A DNA stretch of 64,000 nt from Serpula lacrymans var. lacrymans S7.9 (lineage: Eukaryota > Basidiomycota > Agaricomycetes > Boletales > Serpulaceae), in the NCBI RefSeq assembly GCF_000218685.1, contig NW_006763304.1, positions 863,269-927,268 of the forward strand, read 5' to 3'. The notes beneath the pieces were generated by a model. The model worked only from the letters and a program-made list of their open reading frames with translations, was not told where the DNA came from and made no database searches. Made by a program: the position numbers and the translations under genes. Every line of letters starts with the position of its first letter. The first letter of the stretch is position 1. Positions 36,975 to 47,039 of this stretch are shown piece after piece.

Positions 36975-39900
36975 AACGACGGACTACCCCGATGTTAGTA
37001 CCGTTGAAAATGGCAACTGTAACAATAGCGACAATCAATGCCAACTCTTTACGAATCAATTGCTCGTTGAAACAGAAAACCATCGGAACCAAAGCCCTGA
37101 TAGATTCAGGAGCTACAGACGACTTCATGGACACAAAATTTGCCATCAGACACCGAATCCCCCTCCAAAAACTCCCAACTCCTATAACATGTAAAAATGT
37201 TGACAGAACCACGAACAAAAACGGAAAAATTACGCATTGCACCTATCAGAGGATAGATGCAGGAGGACAAAACAGGTTCACAAAGTTCCTATTGACCGGA
37301 CTAGACGGAGAAGACGTATTACTGGGATTTCCCTGGTTACAAAAAGTCAATCCTGTCATTAACTGGAAAGACAAGGAATTACCAAACTCGGACAAACACT
37401 CTATCAGGATGAACCAAACAACCACGGAAACAAATATCAGGACAACCGCAGTAAACGAAGATGTGTATGAGACCATTCATAGATATGTATCCGACCAAAC
37501 ACCCTATCCTCGAACCACGATTCGATTAAAAGTCAACTCGGCAATGGAACACGCGCAAATACATGGAGAAAAGAAGGAGCATAACCTCCCGGATGAATAT
37601 AATGGGTATTTGGACGTCTTTGACAAAAAGAAGTCGGAAAGGCTCCCCAAGCGACGAGAATATGATCATGCAATCAACATGAAACCAGAATTTGTACCAA
37701 CAGATTGCAAGTTATACCCATTGGCGCCAAAGGAAGACGAAGCATTAACGGAGTTCTTAACGGAAAACTACAGAAAGGGATACATCAGGCTGAGCAAGTC
37801 GCCACAGGTGTCCCCTTTTTTCTTCATCAGCAAGAAGGACAGATCACTCCAACCGTGCCAAGATTACAGAAAACTGAACATATATACCGTGAAAGACCCC
37901 TATCCACTACCCCTGATACCCGACCTCATCAAAAAATTGAAAGGAGCCACCATCTTTATGAAACTAGATCTACGTTGGGGATACAACAATGTAAGGATAA
38001 AAGAAGGAGACAAATGGAAAGCTGTGTTTAAAACCAGCAAGGGAGTGTTCAAACCAACAGTCATGTTCTTCGGCATGTGCAATTCACCGGCAACATTCCA
38101 AAGGCTGATGAACGACACAAAGACTACATTGATGAAGGTTGGATGATCATATACATGGATGACATCCTCATCTTTGACACCAACATCAAAAGACTCCAAA
38201 TCCAAACAAAACAGGTTCTACAAAGACTACGCGATAACGACCTATTCCTAAAACTAGAAAAATGCACCTTCGAAGCAGAAACCATTGAATACTTAGGAAT
38301 GATTGTTTCCCACAATCAGGTATCAATGGATCCAGCCAAACTCGCTGGGATCCGCAATTGGCCAATCCCGAAAGACACCAAAGGCGTAAGGAAGTTCTTA
38401 GGTTATGGAAACTTCTACAGGAAGTTTATCGGTCATTACTCTGACTTTGCCAGACCCTTGAATGCCTTACTAGAAAAGGATAGGAAGTGGAACTGGACAC
38501 AAACTGAAGATGACACTTTCAAATTGATGAAACAAAAATTCCTCAAATCCCCCGTAACACAAATTCCCGACTCCTCGAAACCGTCAAAAATTGCTGCAGA
38601 CGCCAGCAAACACGCCACAGGAGCTGTATTAATGCAACCCAATGACCAAGGACAATGGCACCCATGTGCATTTTTCTCCAAAACTCTATCCCCCGCTGAA
38701 AAGAACTACCAGATCTACGACAAAGAGTTATTAGCGGTAATGAGAGCTTTAAAAGAGTGGAAACACTTACTTTTGGGAAGCCCCCACACGATCCAAATCC
38801 TGACAGATCACAAGAACCTGACGTACTGGCAAAAAGCCAGGAAACTCACACCACGACAAAGAAGATGGCAGCTGGAACTGTCGCAATACAATTACACCTT
38901 GGAGCACGTACCAGGAACCCACATGGTGGTACCCGACGCACTCTCAAGAAGACCTGATTTATACGTCAAAACAGAAGGAGACGACAATGACACACCAATG
39001 ATACCCGCCTCAGCGTTCCTGTATCACACACGAACAATTAAAAACACAATTGAGCAAGCCATGCTCACAAACGATAATTATCCAAGAATAACGAAGAAAG
39101 AGGATTGGAGAAAAGAAGAAGGACAGTTCTTTTATCAAAATAAATTACTGATTGACGAAGTAGAAGAACAAAAGACGATCATCAAAGATCACCACGATGA
39201 TCAAAAAGGCCTATTGGTGGCCAGGAATGATGAAACAAGTGGAAGAATACGTGAAAGGATGCGCAACTTGTCAACAAGCAAAAGTAAACACGCATCCCAC
39301 CACCGTACCATTAATCCCAAACCAGACCCCAAAAACCGCAGAACCAATGAAGTACCTATCTGTAGACTTCATAACTGATTTACCAGAATCTTCAGGATAC
39401 GACAGTATAATGGTCGTGGTAGACCAAGGACTTAGTAAGGGGGTAATCCTCTCACCTTGTCATAAAACCATCAACGCACTCGAAACCGCATGAATCTTTC
39501 ACGATTCCATCTTCAAACAATTCGGATTGCACGATAAACTCATATCTGACAGGGGACCACAGTTCGCCTCTGAAGTATCCAAAGAACTCCACAAACTCCT
39601 GAACATTGAAACCGCACTCTCCTCTGCGTATCATCCCCAGACGGATGGACAAACAGAACGATCCAATCAAGAACTGGAGATCTACCTCCGCATATTTTGC
39701 CAGAACCAACCACACAGCTGGGCAAAATACCTTACAACCGCCGAATTCTGTCACAACCAAAGACCACACTCCACAAACAACCAATCACCATTCTACCTCC
39801 TCATGGGATATGAACCCCGAGGAATCCCGACTAAACACAGATCCACAAATATCCCATCAGTGGAAAAACGATTACCCGAACTGCTTAGGGCAAGGGAAAA

Positions 39901-40399
39901 CGCCCTAAAAGCACACGAACTCGCGAGAAGCAAGATGATGAAATGAAACAACGGAAAGTTCATGCGATTCTCCAAAGGACAAAAGGTGTGGTTAGAGAAC
40001 ACCAACCTGTGAGAAAAAGCTACCTAATACAAGAAGTTCAACATGAAATGCATCGGACCTTTCCGCATCCAAGAAAAGATTTCCCCGGTGAACTACTGAC
40101 TATCCCTGCCTCCCCATTGGAGGATACACAATGTTTTCCACGCATCCCTTCTCACGCCGTATACGGAAACCAACACTCACGGCCCAAACTTTATCCGACC
40201 ACCACCTGACCTGGTCAACGAAGAAGAGGAATACAAAGTAGAAAGTATTCTTAGATACAAACCCTGGAAACGCGGGCGCCACTACCTGATTAAATGGCGC
40301 CATTACCCTCATCCCGAAAACTCATGGGAACCGGAAGAACATTTAACCAATGCTGCGGAGATACTGGAAGCCTATAAGAAGGACCACAAGCTGCGTTGA
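36971..40399 (+). pseudogene. gypsy Pol: protease, RT, RNase H, integrase, chromodomain
   Basis: Protease ALIDSGATDDFMD is near 37098. RT has LRWGYNNVRIKEGDKWKAVF and, after a frameshift at about 38110-38126, YMDDILIF. RNase H follows (AADASKHATGAVL, DKELLAVM, LTDHKNLTYW). After a second shift near 39196 comes the integrase with zinc-binding GCATCQQAK and core D/D/E residues in SVDFITDLP, ISDRGPQFAS and HPQTDGQTERSNQELE. A TGA at 39491-39493 breaks the core. After further shifts (about 39945 and later) a chromodomain appears at about 40215-40390 (YKVESILRYK, HYLIKWRHYPHPENSWEPEE). The chromodomain places it among chromoviruses, which target heterochromatin. Several frameshifts and a stop make it inactive. 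Confidence 0.92.
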
Positions 40400-40790
40400 A
40401 GAGACAATCACCCCACTACCAACAATCCTCTGTCTCTCAACACAAAACATGTCTACTTCTAACTCCACCAGCTTCCCTATCACCACCTACTCGATACCCG
40501 GCGACGCCAACTGGCTAGCCGACGAACGAGTGTCTTTCGCCTGTGGGCAACGACACAACCAAGCCGACATCACTGATGCCATAGAATTAATGTCAGCAAA
40601 AGACGCCTATACCTATCTCTTTTACGAGACCGAAAAATGCTGCCCCTATGCGTATCACGCTCTTTCTTCCATGCATACCTTCCTTGCCATAGACCTCATA
40701 GCTGACGAACTCCTAAAAGCCATAGACTCAATACATTCATTGGAAAGCGAGCATTCGCGGCTCAACAGTCAGGACTTGAGTATCTGTCGG

Positions 40791-42596
40791 TGTCATGCAC
40801 CAAAGTTGATTGGTAGCATGGACAGGTGTCAATAACGAAGTGAATATTCAAAAAGACTCGCCTTTGCGCCACACAGGCACAGTGCCACGTGGAATAGTAA
40901 TTAATATTGCCCTTTTTGAACTTGTGGCTGATCAGCATCACCTCTATTAGGCAATCCAGTCACGCTCACCTTTGCTTTTCCATCCGGTACTTTCCGCGTT
41001 TCGGCATTTTGGCAAATTTTCGCGTCGCCACTGGCTACACATTGCATTGTGCCCTCGCTTTTGTTGTTTCCCTTACTCCCCTTCCTTTGCCTAGCCCCAC
41101 CATGGGCCCCTTCCTCTCCTTTTTATTCTCACCTGACGGTCGTTTCTGGATCCCCATTCTAATCCACTTTTTCATCACCTCCACCCTCCTCCTCCTCATC
41201 TTATTTGCACCCCCATCATTTCTGATGTCACCACTTCCTATCTGCTTCCATCGCCGATCCGTTGACTACCACGTGCCACTGCTGATATCAGCAAAGCCCC
41301 GGCGGCCAGTCCAAATAGGGCAACAGGTCCATCTTCATGACGTCGATCTGCCATCATATACTATCAAAACATTGGTCGCTCGCCTTGCCTGGTTGGAGCG
41401 TGGGTGGGTAGTTTTTGAGCTGGAGAAGGTCCATCCCCTTGCGTTGCCCATGTTCATTGCTGTCCCATTCACTTGGGTACACTTATCTTTTGTCCATCGT
41501 CTTCGCTACAGCTACACCTACCACACCCTGCCTAGGACTCACTTGTTCCAAATTGGAACTACTCCTCTCCCTCCCTCGTTTGATCAGGTGGTCCAACACA
41601 ACCAGTCCATTGGTAAGGCCATGGAACTGTCGGATTTGGACTAGGTGGTGGACCGGTGGCTCCAGTTTCTTTTTCTTCAGCAGAACATTCATTTACAGTG
41701 CGATTATTTTTGATTTTTGAATCATTTTTATGGACACATATTTTTTTAGAATGCCTGACTGACAATAAAGGAACTGTGTTGATACTGATAGTGTTTTGCC
41801 TTGCCCTTTTTTTACTGCATCTTCCCATGACATCAGGATTTTCCTGCTCTCTTTTTGCTATTGGACTTTACTTTATGGCTGTACAAACCTGTAACATTAC
41901 TCACAGCATTCATTGTTCTATCTCTTTCTTTTCCTTTTTTGACAATCTTATCCTGTACTACCTACGCAGGATTTGTCAGCATATATTCCTTCCTTCATGT
42001 TCTTTCTCATTCTTTTTGCACAGCTATACTGTGCATAGCCTACTTTTCTTTCACTATATAAACCCCTGTATTTTTACCTTGTAAAACAACAAGAACTCCA
42101 ATCCAGACTTCTTCTCTACTCTCAAGTTCACTACTCTGCTACTTGTGATCCAGTGTGGTCACAACACTTCCCACTTCTACCACTGTCAACTGCTGTCATC
42201 GTCACTTCCCACTTTTGAAGTCATTGTCATCCCTTTCGATTAGAGTCCTTCTGAGCACTACAGTTTGTGCATCAGGAGCCTGCTATCACTGGGAACTCCG
42301 TCATATTGTCATTCTCAAACCTACCTTGTGCTACGATTAGCAAGGTAGTGCTCATCTATACTCGTCACTAAGCACCTATCTTCTATAAATTCAACTATCC
42401 CTCCTCCTCAAAACTCACACCCATACATCTCTGGGTTTTACTTTGAAGGATCCTTATACATACCACCCCACGAACAACCAGAGCACCCACTGTTCTAGGA
42501 GACAAAGCCCATAAACAAGTTCCGTGGAATCTGGGAGGATTGTGTGTTAGTTTGTTTTTGTGTGTGGTTTTCTAACAACAGTTCTCATCATTGACA
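40791..42596 (+). mobile_element. LTR-L copy C, complete, flanked by tcgg
   Basis: 1806 bp from TGTCATGCACC to CATCATTGACA. Perfect 4-bp duplication tcgg (40787-40790 and 42597-42600). Removing it restores the gypsy extra ORF in frame, which proves both borders and the duplication length. Insertion is therefore younger than the gypsy element. A TATA-like ctatataaa box lies near 42053. Confidence 0.95.
41102..41644 (+). CDS. LTR-L ORF, 180-residue membrane-anchored protein (copy C)
   Basis: Same length and frame as copy B. It starts MGPFLSFLFSPDGRFWIPIL, then has a Leu-rich membrane segment (about residues 17-38), then VQIGQQVHLHDVDLPSYTIK, RLAWLERGWVVFELEKVHPL and FTWVHLSFVHRLRYSY. The end KAMELSDLD is shared. 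Substitutions relative to copy B are few and include CpG-type transitions (for example CGC/TGC at IRF/ICF). No known domain. Confidence 0.6.
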   Translation: MGPFLSFLFSPDGRFWIPILIHFFITSTLLLLILFAPPSFLMSPLPICFHRRSVDYHVPLLISAKPRRPVQIGQQVHLHDVDLPSYTIKTLVARLAWLERGWVVFELEKVHPLALPMFIAVPFTWVHLSFVHRLRYSYTYHTLPRTHLFQIGTTPLPPSFDQVVQHNQSIGKAMELSDLD

Positions 42597-43566
42597 TCGG
42601 GCACTCCGGATGGAAAAGTTAGTTTTGAAATCTTTGGAACAACGCTTGAGGATGAGCTCCTCGAATGGGCAGATAGACTCGGCAAAGGAATATTTGGAAT
42701 CAGGCGGGAGGACATTGCTAAAAGAAGCTCGCACGCGGATAGAGCGAGACGGTTGTACGAGTACTCCTCCACCCGGTTTGTCCCTCCGGTCCCTGTCGCA
42801 CCCAGACCAGACCAGTGTTACCCCAGAGCGCACTTACCACATCATCACCCGTCAACCTACGCCCATCCTGTCGGAGGAAAAATCTATTCCCACCGTCCCA
42901 ACCAGCCCAATCTCACAAGAGTCAAGCCACTCCAGTCCCCGTTCCATTGGGTTGAACCCAAAACCACTGTCTCCCCCATCATCTCCACCTCGACCAGTGC
43001 CAAACGCCCAAACCCATCGCCTGACGAACCGACAAGGAGCTCGACGCGGCCGGCAAGAGGTGATACTCCAGATCCCCGCCGCCAGAACTCCATCAAAACG
43101 GCAGTCTCATATGTCGAAGGGACAGAAAGACAGTCCGCCTGGCGCAATGCACAGGCCTGAGACTGGCTCTCCCTCCAACCCAATCAATGTAGATGACGAC
43201 GCAGCCATGATCGATCAGTTGTACGCAGGAACGTACGACCTGGGAGATGACGATCCAACCACTCCCCAATCCAACACCTCATCCAACACCCAACAAAGAT
43301 ACCATGAAGGTGTTCGTAACAACGCTCCATACTGCCAAAACTGCGGTTGGAGCAATCATCGCACATACTATTGTGAAGCCTACTATTGCCCCGACTGTGA
43401 CCGTTGTGCACCGGGACATAGTTTCAATTGGTGTCCCATCTGCAGGGAAGACAAGGATAGGATTCTGATGGAAGGATTACATGGAGACATCAGCTACGAT
43501 GACAGTTACAATATGGACGGCGAAGGTACCGAATTTCGGTGAAACTCGAAGCGAGTAAGGGGGTAA

Positions 43567-43980
43567 TGTTACGATCTCTATTGGACATTTAAGTACTACT
43601 CATTTCTTTTTACTCATCGGTTATACCATCGGACCAATGACTCATTTCCTTCACGTATACTTCCGTTCCTCTCACATTCGCAGTACCTATTATAGTACTT
43701 AGTCCTCAACGGACAGACCTGCCCTAGATAGGACCTAACTCCTATCACTGATTCCTTTCCATTATAAATACCATGTAACAGCAGTAGTATACTCCAATAC
43801 GATTCTACACAGTTTACGCTTACAAAGCTAGACTCCTAAGATCAGACTTCTACTCAGAAGAAGACCAACTCTTGTTGGAAGACCTCCACTCAGAACTATG
43901 TTCTCGAACTTGTCTTCGGATAAGTCTCTTTATAAACCTCGACGAACCCTCAAACTTTGTTAAGCACTTCGTGCGTAACA
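43567..43980 (+). repeat. gypsy 3' LTR
   Basis: 414 bp, about 98 % identical to the 5' LTR by eye. Preceded by the purine tract aagggggt and followed by the ccagc duplication. Confidence 0.95.
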
Positions 43981-44173
43981 CCAGCTTCCTTCAACACTCC
44001 CTACCTGGGCATGTTGGCTCTTCCTCAACATCCCCCTCTGTGTCCACCACTTTATATGAAGACATGCTTTTCAGTTCTTGCGCGCGGATCCGGCATAGCA
44101 AGGATAGTGATGCCGATGGAGAAGATGAACCCATGTCGGTTGACGAGGGGAATGCTGAGTAATTTGAATATGT

Positions 44174-44788
44174 TGTGCTTGTGCTATACTCATCATGTTG
44201 TGGTTATCTGAGTCATTCCCTGTCACTCCTCTCGCTCTTGGACTAGAGATTACAGCTGATATTCTATTACTTTTATCCTTTTTCTTCTTATTCTCCATTC
44301 ATACTCACGTCCTATCATACTTACAACGAAGGAGAACTATGGTAGACCCTCGAGAAGATATCCAAATGACATAGCAACAATCCAGTGCTATGTCTGGGAA
44401 TACTTTGGAGGGATATTGATAAGCGAGGAAGGCTATGAGTCAGCGCCTTCTCATGGGCTTACTGACACAGCCAATTGTACATCTCTTACCAATATTTTCT
44501 CTCATACAATTAGTAAATACGATAGATCGGACCACTTTCTTTTTCTTTTTCTATTGGTTAGTTAATTGGTCAGACCACTTTCTTAACTCTTCCCTTTCTC
44601 GGTCTGACCATTGTTGTTCACTATATAAGGAAGTACATACTCGTTGTATTATTCTTTAGTTCAATATTAATTTGGATTCACGCCTATATCGATACTCTTC
44701 AACTCTCACACCCTGCTTCACCGCCTTTCAGCAAGGACTTGACCAGGCATTGAGTTTTGTTATATAGCTTCGTATTTGTTGCCTGACA
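44174..44788 (+). mobile_element. LTR-M2 solo LTR inside Harbinger
   Basis: About 615 bp starting TGTGCTTGTGC and ending GTTGCCTGACA. The flanks share atatgt on both sides (44168-44173 and 44789-44794), a 5-6 bp target duplication. It lies between the convergent Harbinger genes. Aligns with 20959-21586 over its whole length after the first 20 bases. TATA box ctatataagg near 44621. Confidence 0.9.
44195..44374 (+). CDS. LTR-encoded membrane micropeptide (LTR-M2 copy 2)
   Basis: 59 codons, the same length as copy 1 at 20994. The product starts MLWLSESFPVTPLALGLE, then a hydrophobic segment, a basic QRRRTM turn and the tail VDPREDIQMT. Between the two copies most changes are silent. The two elements sit in unrelated hosts (copia and Harbinger), so the ORF travels with the LTR. 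Confidence 0.6.
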   Translation: MLWLSESFPVTPLALGLEITADILLLLSFFFLFSIHTHVLSYLQRRRTMVDPREDIQMT

Positions 44789-44898
44789 ATATGTATCTAC
44801 TTTTCCATTGAAAAAAATGACCATGTTGTTTGAATATTATTGCAAAGTATCTAATCTAAGTACAATTCACTGGAAAAAAGTCCAAGCATAAGACGATG

Positions 44899-46507
44899 TC
44901 AAAAAAGTTGCCCCTCAGGGATATTCACACCATCTATTCTGCTTGGGGCTTCTGGTAATTCCAAGGCACCAATTGTGTCTTCTGGAATATCCTCTGAAGA
45001 CTTGCTTGTATCATCGTCGACTCCATCATGGTTGGCATAACCGCCGTCGGCATTAGTCTTGTGCCAGTTGTCGAGAGCCTCCTCGCCTTCTATGAGTATT
45101 ACCAAATTATGCAGAATGAAACAACCCTGCAGCCACATGACAGCCCATTTGTGCCGCTCTTTTGAACTAATTTGCACCCAAAGCTCACGCAATGATTGGA
45201 AACGGCCCTTGAGTAGACCAATAACATGCTCCGATCAAATATGTATACGTGAAAGGAAATAATTGTAGTGCTGTTCACTATGTGTAAGATTGCCGTTTGT
45301 GGGCCGCTTAAAAGGCGCTACACACCATTTGTGGAGTGGGTATGCCGAGTCAGCCCACAACCACTCCCCTTCATCCAGGAAAGCCGTGTGGTCGCGTGCA
45401 ATTTGTGTAGCGTCAAACACATAGGAATCATGCACACTGCCTGTGTGCCCTAGAGCGTAGTTGACAATTTGAAGGTTGTGTGGAGGTATTACTATCTGTG
45501 GCATGGATTACTTAATATTTAATTTTAATTTTAATTAAATTTAACCGTACCTGAGCGTTTAAGGAGTAATTAGAAGATCAATTGTACCAGGCCTCGCCAA
45601 AATGGCTAGGCTTCTGAAACAATGGGAATGTCGTCCCATCAACCAAAAGCCAACTGTTGCGCCACAATGCACAGACCTTGGACTGAATGTAGGCTTTTGA
45701 CTGCCTCTTCTCCTGATCTGTTGGTTTGGCCATGGCCATGTCATGCAAGGATATGAGGGCAAGTATCACACGCTTGGTAGCTTGGACTACTGTGCCTGCC
45801 GAGACCCCCGCTCATTCAGCTATGTCAGAGCATGCAGCCGCATTCCCATAGTGACCAGCCCGATTTAGAAAAATTGCGAGCTGGAGAGAGACCGGATACT
45901 GGGGGCTGTTCAAGGAATTATGAAACATTGGGTGGGCCTCGATAAGCGCGACGATCAAATTGAACATGGGAGGGAGTAACCAGATCTTATGCGAGAAATG
46001 CCACAAGTCGTTATAACGCGCCCACTCAAGCAAACCTAATTGAGGCTGCCGAAATGTGGGTCCCTTAGGGAAAAACACGCGGGTCTGGTCGACCATGTTG
46101 TGGAGGAAAATGTAGATGACTGAGGTAAAGCTCATTAAATTGACCTGATCAGAGAGATCATCTTGTGACTCAGCATCAGAGTCGCCCCCACTTTCAGCCC
46201 TTCCGCCCTCTTCCGACTCGCTACTAATGGACTCCATGTCAAGCTCATTCCCAAACATGGGACCTATATTGCCTGTGCCGTCAGAGTTGGTCGAAGTGTC
46301 GCTACGCAATATAGACAGCGAGACGGATGAGTCAGAGTCAGACAATGTAAGGGAATTGGTCTCGAGTGCGTTATCTGATTGTGTGAGGGGAGCAGATCTA
46401 GATAGTGACTCCATGATACCCTTGAAGATCTTACTCTGTGCGTTAATGAACATGCTATCAAGAGCATCAAAGTGCTGATCGCGGATGGTGGGACGTTGGC
46501 GACTCAT
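44899..46507 (-). pseudogene. Harbinger DDE transposase, three stop codons
   Basis: From ATG 46507 the frame has an acidic Ser-rich N-terminus, then a helix-turn-helix-like part (PVSLQLAIFLNRAGHYGNAA). Catalytic residues are visible in WLLVDGTTFPLF (D), LWADSAYPLHKWC (D) and SEHVIGLLKGRFQSLREL (E), the DDE_Tnp_4 pattern. A short intron lies at about 45551-45490. Three in-frame TGA codons occur at about 45812, 45577 and 45240, and at two of these the family has Arg, consistent with CGA to TGA. The protein ends DGVNIPEGQLF at 44899. Inactive. Confidence 0.9.
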
Positions 46508-46707
46508 TGTACGAATGACTTTCGGACAGGATCAGAGGTGAATCCTTATATACAACCTTGTATTTCTGACTTTGTATATTTATCATCTTTTAATTAAGAT
46601 TTCCATATTTTTGGCGCTCTTTTCCAGCTTCAGGACGCTTACAAATCATCACTTTTATTTTTTTCAGGCGCCTGAAATATTTTCAGCGCTTACTTCGAAC
46701 GCTGCTA

Positions 46708-47039
46708 ATGCTGAAACACAGATAATTCGAGACAGTCGACAGGATTTATTTTGGAGTGGGTTATTTTCGAAGTCAGCCGTCACTTGACGGCTTCTCAATA
46801 TGTACTATACTGAATACAGAAACAGAAATTTTTCGAAGATATTCGCGGAATTTGCCAACAAACGAGCTTTAAAGATAGTATCGTCCAACATAACAGTAAG
46901 AAGGTTTGGGAAGACAGAGGCGCAGGTAGAAATAAGGCCACACAAGGAAACAATGAACCAATATACTGCCAGAAATAGAGGACAAGTAAAAAGAACAACC
47001 TTGAGCAAACCTCTGACAGTGAACCACCTATCAGATACG
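46708..47039. other. flank of Harbinger with palindrome
   Basis: Contains the palindrome agccgtcacttgacggct near 46770, which pairs with 31.92 kb in inverse orientation. No gene recognised. Confidence 0.4.

Larger units (their letters stand above)
40449..43542 (+). pseudogene. extra gypsy ORF after pol, cysteine-rich, split by LTR-L
   Basis: From ATG 40449 a frame of 114 codons runs to the tcgg at 40790. After skipping LTR-L copy C and one tcgg it continues at 42601 for 313 codons to the stop at 43542, so the original protein had about 427 residues with no other break. The N-terminal third is helical with a CCPYAYH motif. The middle is Ser/Pro-rich and probably disordered. The C-terminus has many Cys and His in CQNCGWSNHRTYYC, CPDCDRC and NWCPIC, which looks like zinc binding. 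Its position between pol and the 3' LTR is that of env or other accessory ORFs. There is no signal peptide or membrane segment, so it is not env-like. Confidence 0.75.
35230..43980 (+). mobile_element. Ty3/gypsy chromovirus, full length with both LTRs
   Basis: LTRs of 414 bp lie at 35230-35643 and 43567-43980, flanked by a perfect 5-bp duplication ccagc (35225-35229, 43981-43985). The LTRs differ at about eight positions by eye, all or nearly all transitions, so the insertion is fairly young. Order inside: gag, protease-RT-RNase H-integrase-chromodomain, then an extra ORF, then the purine tract aagggggt before the 3' LTR. An LTR-L element is inserted in the extra ORF. No 3' tRNA (TGG) primer binding site follows the 5' LTR, so self-priming or another primer is possible. 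Confidence 0.95.
33208..44162 (+). pseudogene. Harbinger Myb/SANT-like DNA-binding protein, interrupted
   Basis: Exon 1 starts at ATG 33208. It contains FKVKWTPERTDCLVDWLEQN, a Myb/SANT-like trihelix start common in the second ORF of fungal and plant Harbinger elements. Exons 2 and 3 (about 33627-33735 and 33801 onward) continue in frame to a TAG at 34015-34017 (CAG to TAG). The same frame then continues with a Gln/Ser/Pro-rich region and a coiled-coil-like Lys/Glu/Met-rich segment (about 34810-35140). The frame is cut at 35229 by the gypsy element and resumes at 43986, ending GEDEPMSVDEGNAE at 44162. The protein would bring transposase to the element ends. It is inactivated by the stop and by the insertion. 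Confidence 0.85.
32992..46707. mobile_element. Harbinger/PIF DNA transposon, dead, carrying nested insertions
   Basis: Inverted ends of about 85 bp: the left (32992-33079) begins TAGCAGTGTTTGAAGTAAGC and includes the palindrome ttcaggcgcctgaa, and the right (46622-46707) is its reverse complement with few changes. Between them are the two convergent Harbinger genes: a plus-strand Myb/SANT-like ORF and a minus-strand DDE transposase. Without the gypsy element and the LTR-M2, the transposon would be about 4.3 kb. A clean 3-bp duplication was not found (left context ttaa, right context aatg). Confidence 0.85.
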
